Below, in pieces: positions 9,665 through 20,168 of a stretch of 64,000 nucleotides of DNA (position 1 is its first letter; every line of letters starts with the position of its first letter). The DNA comes from Halarcobacter sp. Its GTDB lineage: Bacteria; Campylobacterota; Campylobacteria; Campylobacterales; Arcobacteraceae. The stretch spans positions 141,649 through 205,648 of the forward strand of contig JAQYVX010000006.1 of assembly GCA_030145305.1 (NCBI GenBank). Direction: 5' to 3'. The notes beneath the pieces are model-generated. The model did not search any database, was not told the DNA's origin, and was given only the letters and a program-made list of their open reading frames with translations. The position numbers and the translations under genes are program-made.

Positions 9665-10852
9665 TTAAAGATTAGAAATTCTTTTACTTTTTACAAATCT
9701 AAGTATTAAATATCCTACAATTCCTGATAAAAATGAAGCAATTAGAATACCTAACTTATCTGTATAGAAGAAAGTATCTGAGTTATTAAAAGCTAGTGCA
9801 TCTATAAGCAAACTCATTGTAAAACCAATTCCAGTTAAGACTGAGACTCCATAAATTTGAGCCCAACTTACTGCCTTTGGCATATTTGCTAGTTTGTATT
9901 TAATTGCAAGATATGTAAATAAAAAGACTCCTAATTGTTTACCAAAGAACAGTCCAAAAATAATACCCAAAGAAACGCCATTGGAAATTTTCTCAATAGA
10001 TAAATCACTTAAATCAACACCTGCATTTACAAAAGCAAATAACGGCAAAATATAAAATGCCACCCAAAAATGTATGTGATGTTCTAATGTTTTTGCAGGA
10101 GAGACAAGCTTTCTTTTTTCATTTACAGCATTTAAAGGAATTGCAAAAGCAACTATAATTCCACTAAGTGTGGCATGAACTCCTGATTTTAAAACGAAAA
10201 TCCATAATAAAGTACCAACAATCCAATAATATCCTATCTTGGTTACTTGAAATCTATTTAAAGCTAACAAGATTAAAATACAAACTCCAGCAATGGAAAT
10301 TGCATGAAAAGATAAATCTGAGGTATAAAAAAATGCAATAATTAAAATAGCCCCTAAATCATCAAAAATAGCTAAGGCCATTAAAAATATTTTTAATGAA
10401 GCAGGAATTCTTCTTCCAAGTAAAGATAAAATACCTAAAGCAAAGGCTATATCAGTGGCTGTTGGTATTGCCCAACCACGAAGGGCAAAATCGTCACCAT
10501 AATTAAAAGCAATATAAACAATAGCAGGGACTATCATTCCTCCAAGTGCTGCAATAGCAGGAAGTGCAACTTTTTTAGGAGTTGAGAGATGTCCTGCAAT
10601 TAATTCTCTTTTTATTTCAAGTCCAATAAGAAGAAAAAATATAGCCATAAGTCCATCATTTATCCATAAAATGAGTGGTTTACTTATATCAAGTATTTCT
10701 CCTACTTTAAATTCAATTTGGGTATTTAGAAAAGTTGTGTAAAATTCTGAAAATGTAGAATTTCTTAATATTAAAGCGATGATTGTTACAAGTATTAAAA
10801 TTAAGCCTGAACTTGATTCATTTTTAAAATATTTTTTTACTAGTATTTTCAT
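9665..10852 (-). CDS. nhaA: Na+/H+ antiporter NhaA
   Basis: The 395-residue inner-membrane protein has about 11-12 hydrophobic segments. The NhaA signatures are present: ATDIAFALGILSLLG and AIFDDLGAILIIAFFY, the latter with the paired Asp residues that bind Na+ and protons. The C-terminal helices contain GIGFTMSLLIDALAF. It exports Na+ in exchange for protons to control pH and salt. The ATG at 10852 has AGGATG upstream. Its stop abuts the dprA stop region. It is a single gene, probably with its own promoter. Confidence 0.96.
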   Translation of the reverse strand: MKILVKKYFKNESSSGLILILVTIIALILRNSTFSEFYTTFLNTQIEFKVGEILDISKPLILWINDGLMAIFFLLIGLEIKRELIAGHLSTPKKVALPAIAALGGMIVPAIVYIAFNYGDDFALRGWAIPTATDIAFALGILSLLGRRIPASLKIFLMALAIFDDLGAILIIAFFYTSDLSFHAISIAGVCILILLALNRFQVTKIGYYWIVGTLLWIFVLKSGVHATLSGIIVAFAIPLNAVNEKRKLVSPAKTLEHHIHFWVAFYILPLFAFVNAGVDLSDLSIEKISNGVSLGIIFGLFFGKQLGVFLFTYLAIKYKLANMPKAVSWAQIYGVSVLTGIGFTMSLLIDALAFNNSDTFFYTDKLGILIASFLSGIVGYLILRFVKSKRISNL

Positions 10853-10931
10853 AAACTACATCCTAAAAAGTAACTGTGTATTATTTTAATACAAACAACT
10901 TTATGCAATATTAAATATAAAAAATTAAAGC

Positions 10932-10967
10932 CCATCTTTCTTATTAAATAATTTATAAAAAAGATGG
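10932..10967 (-). terminator. Terminator-like hairpin after the chemoreceptor gene
   Basis: CCATCTTT at 10932-10939 pairs with AAAGATGG at 10960-10967. On the minus strand the stem is followed by GCTTTAATTTTT, a moderate U-tract, placing it as the terminator of the chemoreceptor gene ending at 10993. Confidence 0.55.
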
Positions 10968-10992
10968 AAAACTTTATATTATGACTTATAGA

Positions 10993-12996
10993 TTAGAAAC
11001 TTTCCCATTCACCATTATTCTCATCTTGAGCGGTAATAATCTTTTTAGTTTCAGTTTTTGTGGACATTTTAGAAGTTTCTATTTTCGAAACTTTTTTTTC
11101 ATTTGATTGATATTTATTTTCTGTATCCAAAGAAGTAATATTTGAACTTTTCCCATGTTCTCTAGCTTTTGCACTCTCTTTTCCTAAAAACTCTTTTGCT
11201 TGAGCATCTTTAACTATTTCTTTTGCAATAGCATCTGTTTCAATTGCAATATCATGAGTATGCGTAGCAATTTGTGCATTTTTTTGTGTTTGTTGGTCAA
11301 GTTGTGTTACAGCATCATTAATTTGTGAGATTCCTTGTTCTTGCTCTTTACTTGCACTAGCAATTTCAGAAATTTTTTCAGTAGATTTAGAAATATTTAC
11401 TAATAATTCATCATATCCTTTTATCATCTCATTACTAATTTCTTTTCCATGTGAAGCTTTAGAAGTTGCATTCTCAACAATACTCTTTATCTCTTTAGCA
11501 GCCTCAGCACTTCTTGCTGCTAAATTTCTTACTTCTTGTGCTACTACTGCGAAACCTTTTCCAGCTTCACCAGCTGTTGCTGCTTCTACAGCTGCATTTA
11601 AAGAAAGGATATTTGTTTGGAAAGCAATTTGATCAATTACTATAATTGCTTCACTAATAGAATTGACTTGTTCTTTAATCTCTTCCATTGCACCTGAAGT
11701 ATTTTGCGCCTGTGTTTGACCTTTCTTTGCTGAATCAGTTAATATAACTGCATAATCACTCATAGATTGTACATTATTTGCATTATTAATAATTGTACTA
11801 GTAATCTCTTCTAATGCAGCAGCCGTTTCCTCAAGTGAAGCAGCAGCTTCTGTTGAACTAGTATTTAATGTATTTACATTTATAATTAATTGATCAGAAG
11901 CTTCATCTAAAGTTAATCCAATAACATATGATTGTTTTAACAAAGTTGAAATTTCATCAGTTAAAAAGTTTACACTTTTTATAAGCATTTCTATATCACC
12001 AGAGACTTTACTCTCATCAACTTTATTTGTAAATTTATAGTTACTAAACTCAGTTAAAACTTTGTTTACAGAAACAACATGATTTTTGATACCACTTAAC
12101 ATACTATTTAAAGCACTACATAATTGTATCAATTGAGGGTTACTAGCTTGCGTTTTAACTTCTAAATCAAGATAACCCTCCTTCGCTTTTTCAACTATTG
12201 AAAGTACCTCTTTTACAGCTTCATTGTCTTTTATTATTCCATTCTTTGTTCTACTTATATTCTGATTTAGCTCTGCTGCCATTTGTGCAAACTCATCGTT
12301 ACCTTTTATTTCTAATAAAGAAGTATCTTCTGTTTCACGATTAATATAAGTAAAAAAAGAGGATAATCCCTCTTTAAATTTTTCAAGACTTGACAATATT
12401 ATATTTGTTACAATTGTAGAGAAAATTATAAATAATAATATTGATACAATTGCTAGAGATATTAAACTATATTGTAAAGATAAGGTAGCTTCATCTCTTA
12501 AAGATAAGGCATTTACATTTATCTTATGTAAACTTTTTTCTAAAGATTTTCCTGATTTAACCATATTTGCAATAATAAGTTTTAGAGCATCAGATTCTTT
12601 TATAATTCCATTATTAAACTCTTCTATTCTTTTTTTAGAAAATTGATTAAAATATCTAATATAATTTTTAGACTCTTCTAAAATATCATCACTGAGTTTG
12701 ATATTTTCTTCAAGAGAAAGTTTCTCTTTTAAAGCTGAAACATTTTTATCTAATAAACTAAAACTATCAACAACTTTTTGCGCATTTTTTTCAGTAGGTC
12801 CTCTTAAAAACTGATAAACACCAATTCTTCCTTTTAAAACCTGCTGTATAAAAACTTCTGTTTTCATTGCCGCATTTACTCGAGTGTTAACTAAGCCACT
12901 ATAATATGTATAAACTAACGCTGAAATAATAACAATAAGCAAAAATATAATAGAGAAGGACATAAGTTTTGCCCTAGTATTTAAGTTTTTGAACAT
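10993..12996 (-). CDS. Methyl-accepting chemotaxis protein
   Basis: The 667-residue receptor has a transmembrane helix at about 12-32 and a mainly helical sensor region. A second membrane helix follows (about 175-200), then a HAMP-like region and a long cytoplasmic signalling domain. Its hairpin tip reads [40 protein letters not shown], which is diagnostic. It relays ligand binding to CheA/CheW. The extreme C-terminus ends EWESF, close to the xWxxF pentapeptide that tethers CheR/CheB in enteric receptors. The ligand is unknown. An AGGA ribosome-binding site precedes the ATG at 12996. Confidence 0.93.
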   Translation of the reverse strand: MFKNLNTRAKLMSFSIIFLLIVIISALVYTYYSGLVNTRVNAAMKTEVFIQQVLKGRIGVYQFLRGPTEKNAQKVVDSFSLLDKNVSALKEKLSLEENIKLSDDILEESKNYIRYFNQFSKKRIEEFNNGIIKESDALKLIIANMVKSGKSLEKSLHKINVNALSLRDEATLSLQYSLISLAIVSILLFIIFSTIVTNIILSSLEKFKEGLSSFFTYINRETEDTSLLEIKGNDEFAQMAAELNQNISRTKNGIIKDNEAVKEVLSIVEKAKEGYLDLEVKTQASNPQLIQLCSALNSMLSGIKNHVVSVNKVLTEFSNYKFTNKVDESKVSGDIEMLIKSVNFLTDEISTLLKQSYVIGLTLDEASDQLIINVNTLNTSSTEAAASLEETAAALEEITSTIINNANNVQSMSDYAVILTDSAKKGQTQAQNTSGAMEEIKEQVNSISEAIIVIDQIAFQTNILSLNAAVEAATAGEAGKGFAVVAQEVRNLAARSAEAAKEIKSIVENATSKASHGKEISNEMIKGYDELLVNISKSTEKISEIASASKEQEQGISQINDAVTQLDQQTQKNAQIATHTHDIAIETDAIAKEIVKDAQAKEFLGKESAKAREHGKSSNITSLDTENKYQSNEKKVSKIETSKMSTKTETKKIITAQDENNGEWESF

Positions 12997-13117
12997 TTAA
13001 ATCCTTTATAAAAAATATATTAATAGAATAACAAACTTTTCTTGTTATCTTCAAATATATAAATAAATAATTTAATCTTTTATAAATATGAACAAATTTG
13101 TAACATAATTATTTCAC

Positions 13118-14431
13118 CTATTTATTATGTTCTCTTAATTGATAAGTTATATCCCCTGCCCCAACACCTAAAATAATTCCATCAGTAAACTCATGAAAAA
13201 CTTTTCCATCTTTAATAAGTTCTATCTTATCCTGAGTCGATTTTAGACTATCTGCAAAAATTGGATTATATTGTGCAAACTCTTTTTCAAAATCTATTTC
13301 TATTTTTTGTTCCCCAAGAATTGTCCAAATTGGAAGAATTATAAGTTCATCACATCTTTTAAAACATTTTTTAAAACCTTCGAGATTATCAGATGTTCTT
13401 GAATATTTATGAGGTTGCCAAATTACTACTCTTCTATTCATATTAGTAAGATTGTCATAGAGTTCAACTGATTTCATAGTTGCTTCTATTTCAGTTGGAT
13501 GATGTGCATAATCATCAATCACAACCATTTTTTTATTTCTTTGAATTACGTCAAATCTTTTTTTGATTCCTTTGTAATTCTGAAGATTTTTTCTAATTTC
13601 TTCAATGCTAAGTTCATTTAAAGCAGCAATTATTGCCAAAGAAGCATCTATTGCAATATGGTATCCAAAGCCCCAAACTTCAAAAGAACCATACTCTTTT
13701 AAATCAAATTTTGTAAAAGGTTCACCCTCTTTTAAAAGGTAAGATAAGTTTTTAATATCCAAACTTGGGTAAAGATACGTTCCATTTTTTATTTTAAGTT
13801 TTTTTATATGCTCATCTTCACCATTTAAAACAGTCTTTGAAGCAAGTTCTATAAATCTTTCATAAGCCCCATAAAACTTTTCATAATCATAATGATAATA
13901 TTCCATATGTTCAGGTTCTGCATTTGTAACAATTGAACAATAAGGATTTGACAATAAAAAGCTTGCATCAGATTCATCTGCTTCAAAAGCAACTAGATTA
14001 TTTACATACCTAAAGTTAGAACCAAAATCTTTTGAAATAGCTCCTATTAATGCTGAACTTTGTAAGATTGAAGCTAAGATTGCAGTTGTTGTTGATTTTC
14101 CATGAGCACCAGCAACACAGTAATTTTTCTTATCTCCCAAAATAATTGGTAAGGCCTCTTTTCTCGAAAGAGTTCTAATTTGTTGTAATCTAGCTTCAAT
14201 TAATTCAGGGTTTTCATCTGTAACTGCTGCTGAATAAATAACTATATCCAAATCTTTAGATATATTATTAGCACTTTGAGGGCAAACAACTTTTATACCT
14301 TCTTGTATCAACTCTTTTGTAATTGGTGAACTTTTTATATCAGAACCTGAGATCTCATGTCCATCATTTTTTAAAAATCTAGCTAAGGCTGAAAGTCCAA
14401 TTCCACCTATTCCTATAAAATGTACTTTCAT
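13118..14431 (-). CDS. murC: UDP-N-acetylmuramate--L-alanine ligase
   Basis: The enzyme adds L-alanine to UDP-MurNAc in the cytoplasmic phase of peptidoglycan synthesis, using ATP. The 437-residue protein shows the N-terminal Rossmann loop HFIGIGGIGLSALA, the Mur ATP loop GAHGKSTTTA (about residue 108), the central-domain EADESDASF and the C-terminal DDYAHHPTEI. Length fits the family. Its ATG overlaps the stop of the upstream unknown gene by one base (TAATG), so it is translationally coupled in an operon with that gene and a DapC-like aminotransferase, which also serves peptidoglycan precursor supply. Confidence 0.96.
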   Translation of the reverse strand: MKVHFIGIGGIGLSALARFLKNDGHEISGSDIKSSPITKELIQEGIKVVCPQSANNISKDLDIVIYSAAVTDENPELIEARLQQIRTLSRKEALPIILGDKKNYCVAGAHGKSTTTAILASILQSSALIGAISKDFGSNFRYVNNLVAFEADESDASFLLSNPYCSIVTNAEPEHMEYYHYDYEKFYGAYERFIELASKTVLNGEDEHIKKLKIKNGTYLYPSLDIKNLSYLLKEGEPFTKFDLKEYGSFEVWGFGYHIAIDASLAIIAALNELSIEEIRKNLQNYKGIKKRFDVIQRNKKMVVIDDYAHHPTEIEATMKSVELYDNLTNMNRRVVIWQPHKYSRTSDNLEGFKKCFKRCDELIILPIWTILGEQKIEIDFEKEFAQYNPIFADSLKSTQDKIELIKDGKVFHEFTDGIILGVGAGDITYQLREHNK

Positions 14432-15012
14432 TAACTTTCCAATAAATGTTTTAATTTTTCATACTCTTTTTCTAAAGTATCTTTGTTTTTTTCTAAATAT
14501 TCTTTTTTATCATAATTAAAATTAGTAATAAAGTATCCATATTTTTCATCATCAGTTGACGCGTTTAAATCAACTTCACTCTCATAAAAACTGTCAAGGT
14601 CAATCTCTTTTGATAAAGCTATAATATGAACTTGCAAGGCATTGCAAAGGATTTCATCTTCTACAATATTTGATAGTACAAAAATTAATTCTTTTGCACC
14701 TTTATAGTTTTCATAACTCCATTTTTCAACAGCATGCTCATAAAAAGCTCTAACATAAAAAAGGTCATTTCCTTCAAGTTTTAACTTTCTATTTTCATTT
14801 ACAATTTTTTCTACATTTTCAAAAGATATTTGTAAAATATGTTGATAAACTGCATTGATTTTTTCTTCATCTAAATCCAAAACTAAAAATGAATCTAAAA
14901 CTTCATAAAGTGCAGAAATATTTTTTGTAGCAATAGCATCAACTCTTGTTTCTTCTAAATATTTTAAAAACTCTGGGTTTGTTCTAGCTTCTTGTAATTG
15001 CTCTTTATCCAT
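14431..15012 (-). CDS. Hypothetical protein between dapC-like gene and murC
   Basis: I do not recognise this 193-residue protein. It is soluble, acidic, helical and rich in Glu, Lys and Leu, with no signal peptide, membrane segment or metal-binding cluster. Its start overlaps the end of the aminotransferase gene by eight bases and its stop overlaps the murC start by one base, so it is firmly embedded in a three-gene operon. That position suggests a role tied to cell-wall precursor synthesis, but no function can be assigned from sequence. Confidence 0.85.
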   Translation of the reverse strand: MDKEQLQEARTNPEFLKYLEETRVDAIATKNISALYEVLDSFLVLDLDEEKINAVYQHILQISFENVEKIVNENRKLKLEGNDLFYVRAFYEHAVEKWSYENYKGAKELIFVLSNIVEDEILCNALQVHIIALSKEIDLDSFYESEVDLNASTDDEKYGYFITNFNYDKKEYLEKNKDTLEKEYEKLKHLLES

Positions 15013-16135
15013 CTATAAAATCCTTTAATCTTCTTAGTGCTTCTTCAGTTTTTTTCTCATTTTCAACTAAGGCAATTCTTACATAGCCTTTTCCAATTCC
15101 ATTTCGTCCTAAGAAACTTCCAGGTAATACTTTTATATTTTTTTGTCTATATAATTCTCTTGTAAACTCTAGTTCATCTTCAACTTCTAACCAAATATAA
15201 AAACTAGCTTGAGGAGCTTTAATTCCTAAAATTTCAAATGCAAGTTCAAAATTTCTTTTATATATTTTTCTAAAAACTTCCACATGAGATTCATCATTCC
15301 ATGCGGCTGTTGTTGCTTTTTGTAAAGGCACAGGAGAGGCACAACCTACGTAAGTTCTATATTGCATATAAGAGTTTAAAATATCTTTATCACCTGCTAC
15401 AAAACCACTTCTTAAGCCTGGAGCTGAAGATCTTTTTGAAATTGAGTTCATTACTAAAACATTTTTAAATTCACTGTTTCCAACCTCAATTGAAGCTTCA
15501 AGAAGAGAGGCTGGCTTGTCATTTTCATTAAAATAAATCTCAGAATAACACTCATCATTTATTAAGATAAAATCAAATTCTAAAGCTTTTTTAACCCAAA
15601 TTCCAAGTTCTTCTTTTGTCATTTGAGCTGAAGTTGGATTATTTGGATAATTTAAAATTACTAAATCACATCTTTTTAATTCTGCTTCATCTAATTCTGC
15701 TTTAAAATTGTTCTCTTTTGTTAAATTTATATGAATTACTTCTGCTCTACTAGCAATTGCAGCACCTTCGTAAATCTGATAAAAAGGGTTTGTAAAAGCA
15801 ATCACTGGATTTTTTTTATCAAAAAGTGCATATTGAGGAAAGTTAAATAAAGCTTCTCTTGTTCCAAAAGTTGAAACTATCTCATTCATTTGAAGTTTTA
15901 CATTAAATCTTTTTTGTACAAAATTTATCATAGCTTCTTTAAGTTCAGGTAAGCCTACACTTGCTGGATATTTTTGTAAAAGATGAGTGTTCTCTTGCAA
16001 AATTTTTTGTATAAAAGCAGGTGTTTCAAATTTTGGTTCACCTATTGTTAAAGCCGATAACTCATAGTTTTCATTTGGCGTGATATTCGCTAATAATTCA
16101 TTTAATCTCTCAAATGGATATTTTTCAAAATTCAT
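15005..16135 (-). CDS. dapC: Pyridoxal-phosphate aminotransferase, probable succinyldiaminopimelate transaminase
   Basis: The 376-residue protein is a class I/II fold-type I aminotransferase. It has the NYPNNPTSAQM substrate loop, INDECYSEIYF with the PLP-pyridine Asp, and VMNSISKRSSAPGLRSGF with the Schiff-base Lys and phosphate-binding Arg. In this phylum such genes serve as N-succinyl-L,L-diaminopimelate aminotransferase in lysine and meso-DAP synthesis. Position next to murC supports a peptidoglycan-precursor role, but substrate specificity in this superfamily is hard to call, so the symbol is tentative. AGGA precedes the ATG at 16135. Confidence 0.75.
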   Translation of the reverse strand: MNFEKYPFERLNELLANITPNENYELSALTIGEPKFETPAFIQKILQENTHLLQKYPASVGLPELKEAMINFVQKRFNVKLQMNEIVSTFGTREALFNFPQYALFDKKNPVIAFTNPFYQIYEGAAIASRAEVIHINLTKENNFKAELDEAELKRCDLVILNYPNNPTSAQMTKEELGIWVKKALEFDFILINDECYSEIYFNENDKPASLLEASIEVGNSEFKNVLVMNSISKRSSAPGLRSGFVAGDKDILNSYMQYRTYVGCASPVPLQKATTAAWNDESHVEVFRKIYKRNFELAFEILGIKAPQASFYIWLEVEDELEFTRELYRQKNIKVLPGSFLGRNGIGKGYVRIALVENEKKTEEALRRLKDFIDG

Positions 16136-16143
16136 TTTTTTCC

Positions 16144-17571
16144 TTATTCTTCAATAATTGGTATTAATAATTGACTATATTTTTTCATATCAAAAGAGAT
16201 TAAATCAGGATTTGTATATAAGAATTTCCAAGAAAATCTTTGTTTAAACATCTCTTCTTTTAAAGGTAATACTTGTAGAGTATTTGTCTGCTTTTTAAGC
16301 TCTCTTATTGGATTTTTTTCATTTGTTATAATTTCAATTTTTTGATTGAATATTTTTGCAAGGTTTTCAAAATGATCTAATAAATTTGATTTATCTTCAT
16401 GCTCTCCAATTGGATTCATATCAAAAATTCTTGTTTTTGTTTTTAGTTGATTTGAAATATCAAATACCACAGGTGAGATTTGTTCATAAGAATTCACATC
16501 ATTAATTAAAACTACAGTTTTCTTAATTACTCCTACTAACTCATCTCCAAGTTTAAAAATAGGTACTCTTAAATCTAAAATTTCTTTTATATTTTTTTTA
16601 TTTCTAAACATCTCATTTGTTAAAATTACCATACCAATATCATAAGCTTTTATATCATTTTTAAGAAGTTTTATCATCCCTAAATTGTGATAATCCATTT
16701 TAAATTCTATGCCATCAGTTCTTTCAAAACTATTTTTTATTAAATTTATAATTCCCACTGTTGTAGGTCTTGTAATTCTAATAATAAGCCTTTGGTTTTT
16801 TAATCTTTTATTTATGTATTTTACTTCTTGAATAACATCTATAATTCTTTTTTTATCTTGTAAAAATAAATCTAAGTATAAATATATATTATGTCCAAAA
16901 GGCATAGGAAATTGCCCTTGAGATTTTCCAATTGCATTATACACTTGCATTAAAACAGCAGGTTTTCCTATAACTAAAATCATATCATTTGGTTTTAAGA
17001 TTAATGAAGGTTTTATATCTACAAGTTCTTCGTTCCTATATAATCCAAAGATTTTCCATTCATTTTGCTCAATTGAACCTATATATCGATAAGCATAAGA
17101 ACTCCCAAATGGAATTTTAATTTCCATAATTTCACCTTGTTTCAAGCCTATATTTTGTGCCATTACAGGGATATTTGGAAGTCTTTCAACCATTCCATTT
17201 GCTAGAACTTCGATACCTTTATAGATATTAATATAAGAGTCTTCAATATTTATTCCCCAATAATCTAATATCGAGATAGGGAGATTCTTTTTTCTTTGTT
17301 TTATATTTTTTATTACACTTAACATTTCATCTTTTGAATTAAGCACAACTAAGGCTTGGGCATGGACATCTTTATCTAAAACCATACCTAATTTTGACTC
17401 AGAAGTTGGATCAAATTTATAAAATGTGATATTTGAAGTTTTTTGCTCAGGCAATAGACTATCATTCATATAAACAACGTCATAACTATTGTCTATAGTA
17501 TTTGTTTCTACAATTCTTTGCATAAGTTTTTTCGCTACTATACCATCTAATATTACTAATATTTTTTTCAT
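16144..17571 (-). CDS. TrkA-C domain protein of the COG3400 type, potassium-transport related
   Basis: The 475-residue protein has no membrane helices. The N-terminal region starts with a Rossmann-like strand-loop (KKILVILDGIVAKKLMQRI), and the middle has a TrkA-C-like beta-rich segment (about 140-200: MEIKIPFGSSYAYRYIGS, LKPNDMILVIGKP). The remainder (about 230-475) is a family-specific region. This architecture is widespread in Campylobacterota and is annotated as a K+ channel or uptake regulatory protein. I infer a cytoplasmic ligand-binding subunit, but the partner channel is not in the window. It heads the run leading to the aminotransferase gene eight bases downstream. No clear ribosome-binding site. 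Confidence 0.65.
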   Translation of the reverse strand: MKKILVILDGIVAKKLMQRIVETNTIDNSYDVVYMNDSLLPEQKTSNITFYKFDPTSESKLGMVLDKDVHAQALVVLNSKDEMLSVIKNIKQRKKNLPISILDYWGINIEDSYINIYKGIEVLANGMVERLPNIPVMAQNIGLKQGEIMEIKIPFGSSYAYRYIGSIEQNEWKIFGLYRNEELVDIKPSLILKPNDMILVIGKPAVLMQVYNAIGKSQGQFPMPFGHNIYLYLDLFLQDKKRIIDVIQEVKYINKRLKNQRLIIRITRPTTVGIINLIKNSFERTDGIEFKMDYHNLGMIKLLKNDIKAYDIGMVILTNEMFRNKKNIKEILDLRVPIFKLGDELVGVIKKTVVLINDVNSYEQISPVVFDISNQLKTKTRIFDMNPIGEHEDKSNLLDHFENLAKIFNQKIEIITNEKNPIRELKKQTNTLQVLPLKEEMFKQRFSWKFLYTNPDLISFDMKKYSQLLIPIIEE

Positions 17572-17718
17572 GCGGTATTATATCTAAAAGTGCTAAATAT
17601 TATATTTCTAAGAATCTTCATTTTATAAATTCTTTTAAGTTTTTATTTTGTGATTTATTACTTCTTTTAATAGCCAAATTCTTACAATTTATAAATATTT
17701 TTGAAATAAAAAATTAGA

Positions 17719-18873
<1,155 letters not shown>

Positions 18874-18908
18874 TAAATATTTTGTCTAATATAGCAAAAA
18901 ATATTTTT

Positions 18909-19511
18909 ATGAAAATTTTTCTTTTTCTTTTTTCATTAAGCTTTTTAAATGCCCAAGAGTGTAGCCCATATTTTAATCCAAAAAAATTTTATGAAACACC
19001 TCAAGCACTTAGTGAACTTTTAGATGAGACTTTTCCAAATGGTATTTTCTCAAATACAATTCTTTTAGATGAGACTTTTAAAGATTCACTTATACTAGAA
19101 AATGAAGTTCTAAAAAAAGACTCTTTTGTACAAGAAGGTGATTATATTTATCCTAATAAAAATGGCCTTTGGAAATATAAAAAAATAAAGACCAAACTTG
19201 AAAATAGAATTGATGAAGTAAATATTTCAAAAAGTGAAATTTATAGATTTGCAGATATTGATATTGCTAATACTATAAATGATGATTATGATAATTTTTG
19301 GAATGATTATATAGAGAATGCTTACGAAATGCAATTAACGCCAGAACAAACTCTTTTTAGATATAATAATGCCTATTTTACAATGTCAGTATTTATTTAT
19401 GGGGTTAAAGGTGATTCTACACCACTTCAAGGAACAGTTATAAATCTTTGGTTAAAAGATTATACAAAAGAGGTAAATACTTATATAGAGTGCATAAAAG
19501 GAAAAAAATGA
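18909..19511 (+). CDS. Hypothetical exported protein
   Basis: I do not recognise the family. I prefer the ATG at 18909, because the product then starts with a good signal peptide (MKIFLFLFSLSFLNAQ, cleavage after Ala/Gln near residue 15). A TTG at 18882 would add nine residues. The mature ~185-residue protein has two Cys (near the new N-terminus and near the C-terminus) that could form a disulfide, and is acidic and mixed alpha/beta. Its TGA overlaps the gatC ATG (ATGA), so it is coupled to gatC. It is probably periplasmic; the role is unknown. Confidence 0.8.
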   Translation: MKIFLFLFSLSFLNAQECSPYFNPKKFYETPQALSELLDETFPNGIFSNTILLDETFKDSLILENEVLKKDSFVQEGDYIYPNKNGLWKYKKIKTKLENRIDEVNISKSEIYRFADIDIANTINDDYDNFWNDYIENAYEMQLTPEQTLFRYNNAYFTMSVFIYGVKGDSTPLQGTVINLWLKDYTKEVNTYIECIKGKK

Positions 19512-19798
19512 CAGTTGATGATAAGTTAATAGAAAAATTAGCAAAACTATCTTCTTTAGAAATTGAAGATTCAAGAAAAGAAAATCTAAAATCTGAACTT
19601 GCAGATATTATTAATTTTGTAGAAAATTTAAATGAAATTGATGTATCAAATATTGAAGCAACATTTAGTACAGTTGAAGGTGGAACACCTTTAAGAGAAG
19701 ACGTTGCAAAACAAGATTTAGAATTCTCAAAACATGTTTTAAAACATGCACCAAAAAGTGAAGATGGGTATTTTGTTGTACCTAAAATTATAGAATAG
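19508..19798 (+). CDS. gatC: Asp/Glu-tRNA amidotransferase subunit C
   Basis: The 96-residue protein starts at the ATG at 19508 within an ATGA overlap. A longer in-frame reading upstream lies inside the previous gene and is not credible. DDKLIEKLAKLSSLEI, then a helix ending INFVENLNEIDVSNIEAT, then TPLREDV and a C-terminal GYFVVPKIIE are the typical GatC pattern. GatC bridges GatA and GatB, which amidate misacylated Glu-tRNA(Gln) or Asp-tRNA(Asn). gatA and gatB are not in the window, which is usual for this phylum. The selenoprotein candidate starts eight bases after its stop. Confidence 0.95.
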   Translation: MTVDDKLIEKLAKLSSLEIEDSRKENLKSELADIINFVENLNEIDVSNIEATFSTVEGGTPLREDVAKQDLEFSKHVLKHAPKSEDGYFVVPKIIE

Positions 19799-19806
19799 GA
19801 AAGATT

Positions 19807-20145
19807 ATGAAGGTTTACGGAATAAAAACCTGAGACTCTGTTAGAAAAGCCTTAAGGTTTTTTAAGGATAACAACATAGAAGCAGATTTCTTTGATTTAA
19901 AAAAAGAAATTCCAGCTTCAACTTCTATCAAGTCTTGGATTGAAAAAACAGGAATAGATACAGTATTTAACTCTCGTGGAACAAAATACAGAAGTCTAAA
20001 ATTAAAAGAATTAAATTTAGATGAAAATGCTAAGTTTGAATGGCTATGTCGTGAGCCAATGTTACTTAAACGACCTATAGTAGAATATGAAAGCGGCGTT
20101 CTAGTTGGTTTCAAAGAAGAAATTTATAAAGAGACTTTTTTATAA
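19807..20145 (+). CDS. Probable selenoprotein of the ArsC/YffB (Spx-like) family, Sec at residue 9
   Basis: Read from the ATG at 19807 (AGGA six bases upstream) the frame meets TGA at 19831-19833 and then stays open to TAA at 20143, giving 112 residues if TGA is read through. The product starts MKVYGIKT-U-DSVRKAL, where relatives such as YffB and ArsC have the catalytic Cys (CxxxR). FNSRGTKYRSL and LLKRPIVE further on are conserved family blocks. Length (about 115 in relatives) also fits. TGA stands exactly at the redox Cys, and a SECIS-like hairpin follows, so selenocysteine is the best reading. An ordinary caller would split or skip this gene. Substrate unknown; thioredoxin-fold reductase chemistry is inferred. 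A nonsense-mutated pseudogene is the alternative, but no other lesion is seen. Confidence 0.82.
19831..19867 (+). promoter_or_regulatory. Bacterial SECIS-like element (UGA plus hairpin)
   Basis: After the in-frame UGA (19831-19833), CCTTAA at 19850-19855 pairs perfectly with TTAAGG at 19862-19867. The apical loop is GGTTTT (19856-19861). The loop starts 22 bases after the UGA, and its first two bases are G followed by U, as in SelB-binding bacterial SECIS elements, whose loop lies roughly 16-37 bases from the UGA. The stem is short and AU-rich, in keeping with the genome. Confidence 0.72.
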
Positions 20146-20153
20146 GTCTCTTT
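20128..20153. terminator. Bidirectional terminator between the selenoprotein gene and DAHP synthase
   Basis: AAAGAGACTT (20128-20137) and AAGTCTCTTT (20144-20153) form a 10-base-pair stem with a six-base loop. It overlaps the end of the selenoprotein gene, includes its stop, and serves the convergent pair. A T-rich tail follows on the plus strand. Confidence 0.8.
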
Positions 20154-20168
20154 ATATTTTCTAAATTT

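Noticed and set aside
19831..19833. TGA read as an ordinary stop, making the locus a pseudogene
   Set aside because: Only one interruption exists, exactly at the catalytic Cys, with a SECIS-like hairpin behind it and an intact 3' part. Kept as the alternative, not as the main call.
19815..20114. Long minus-strand open frame across the selenoprotein candidate
   Set aside because: It is antisense to a frame with clear ArsC/YffB family blocks, has no ribosome-binding site and no recognisable protein pattern.
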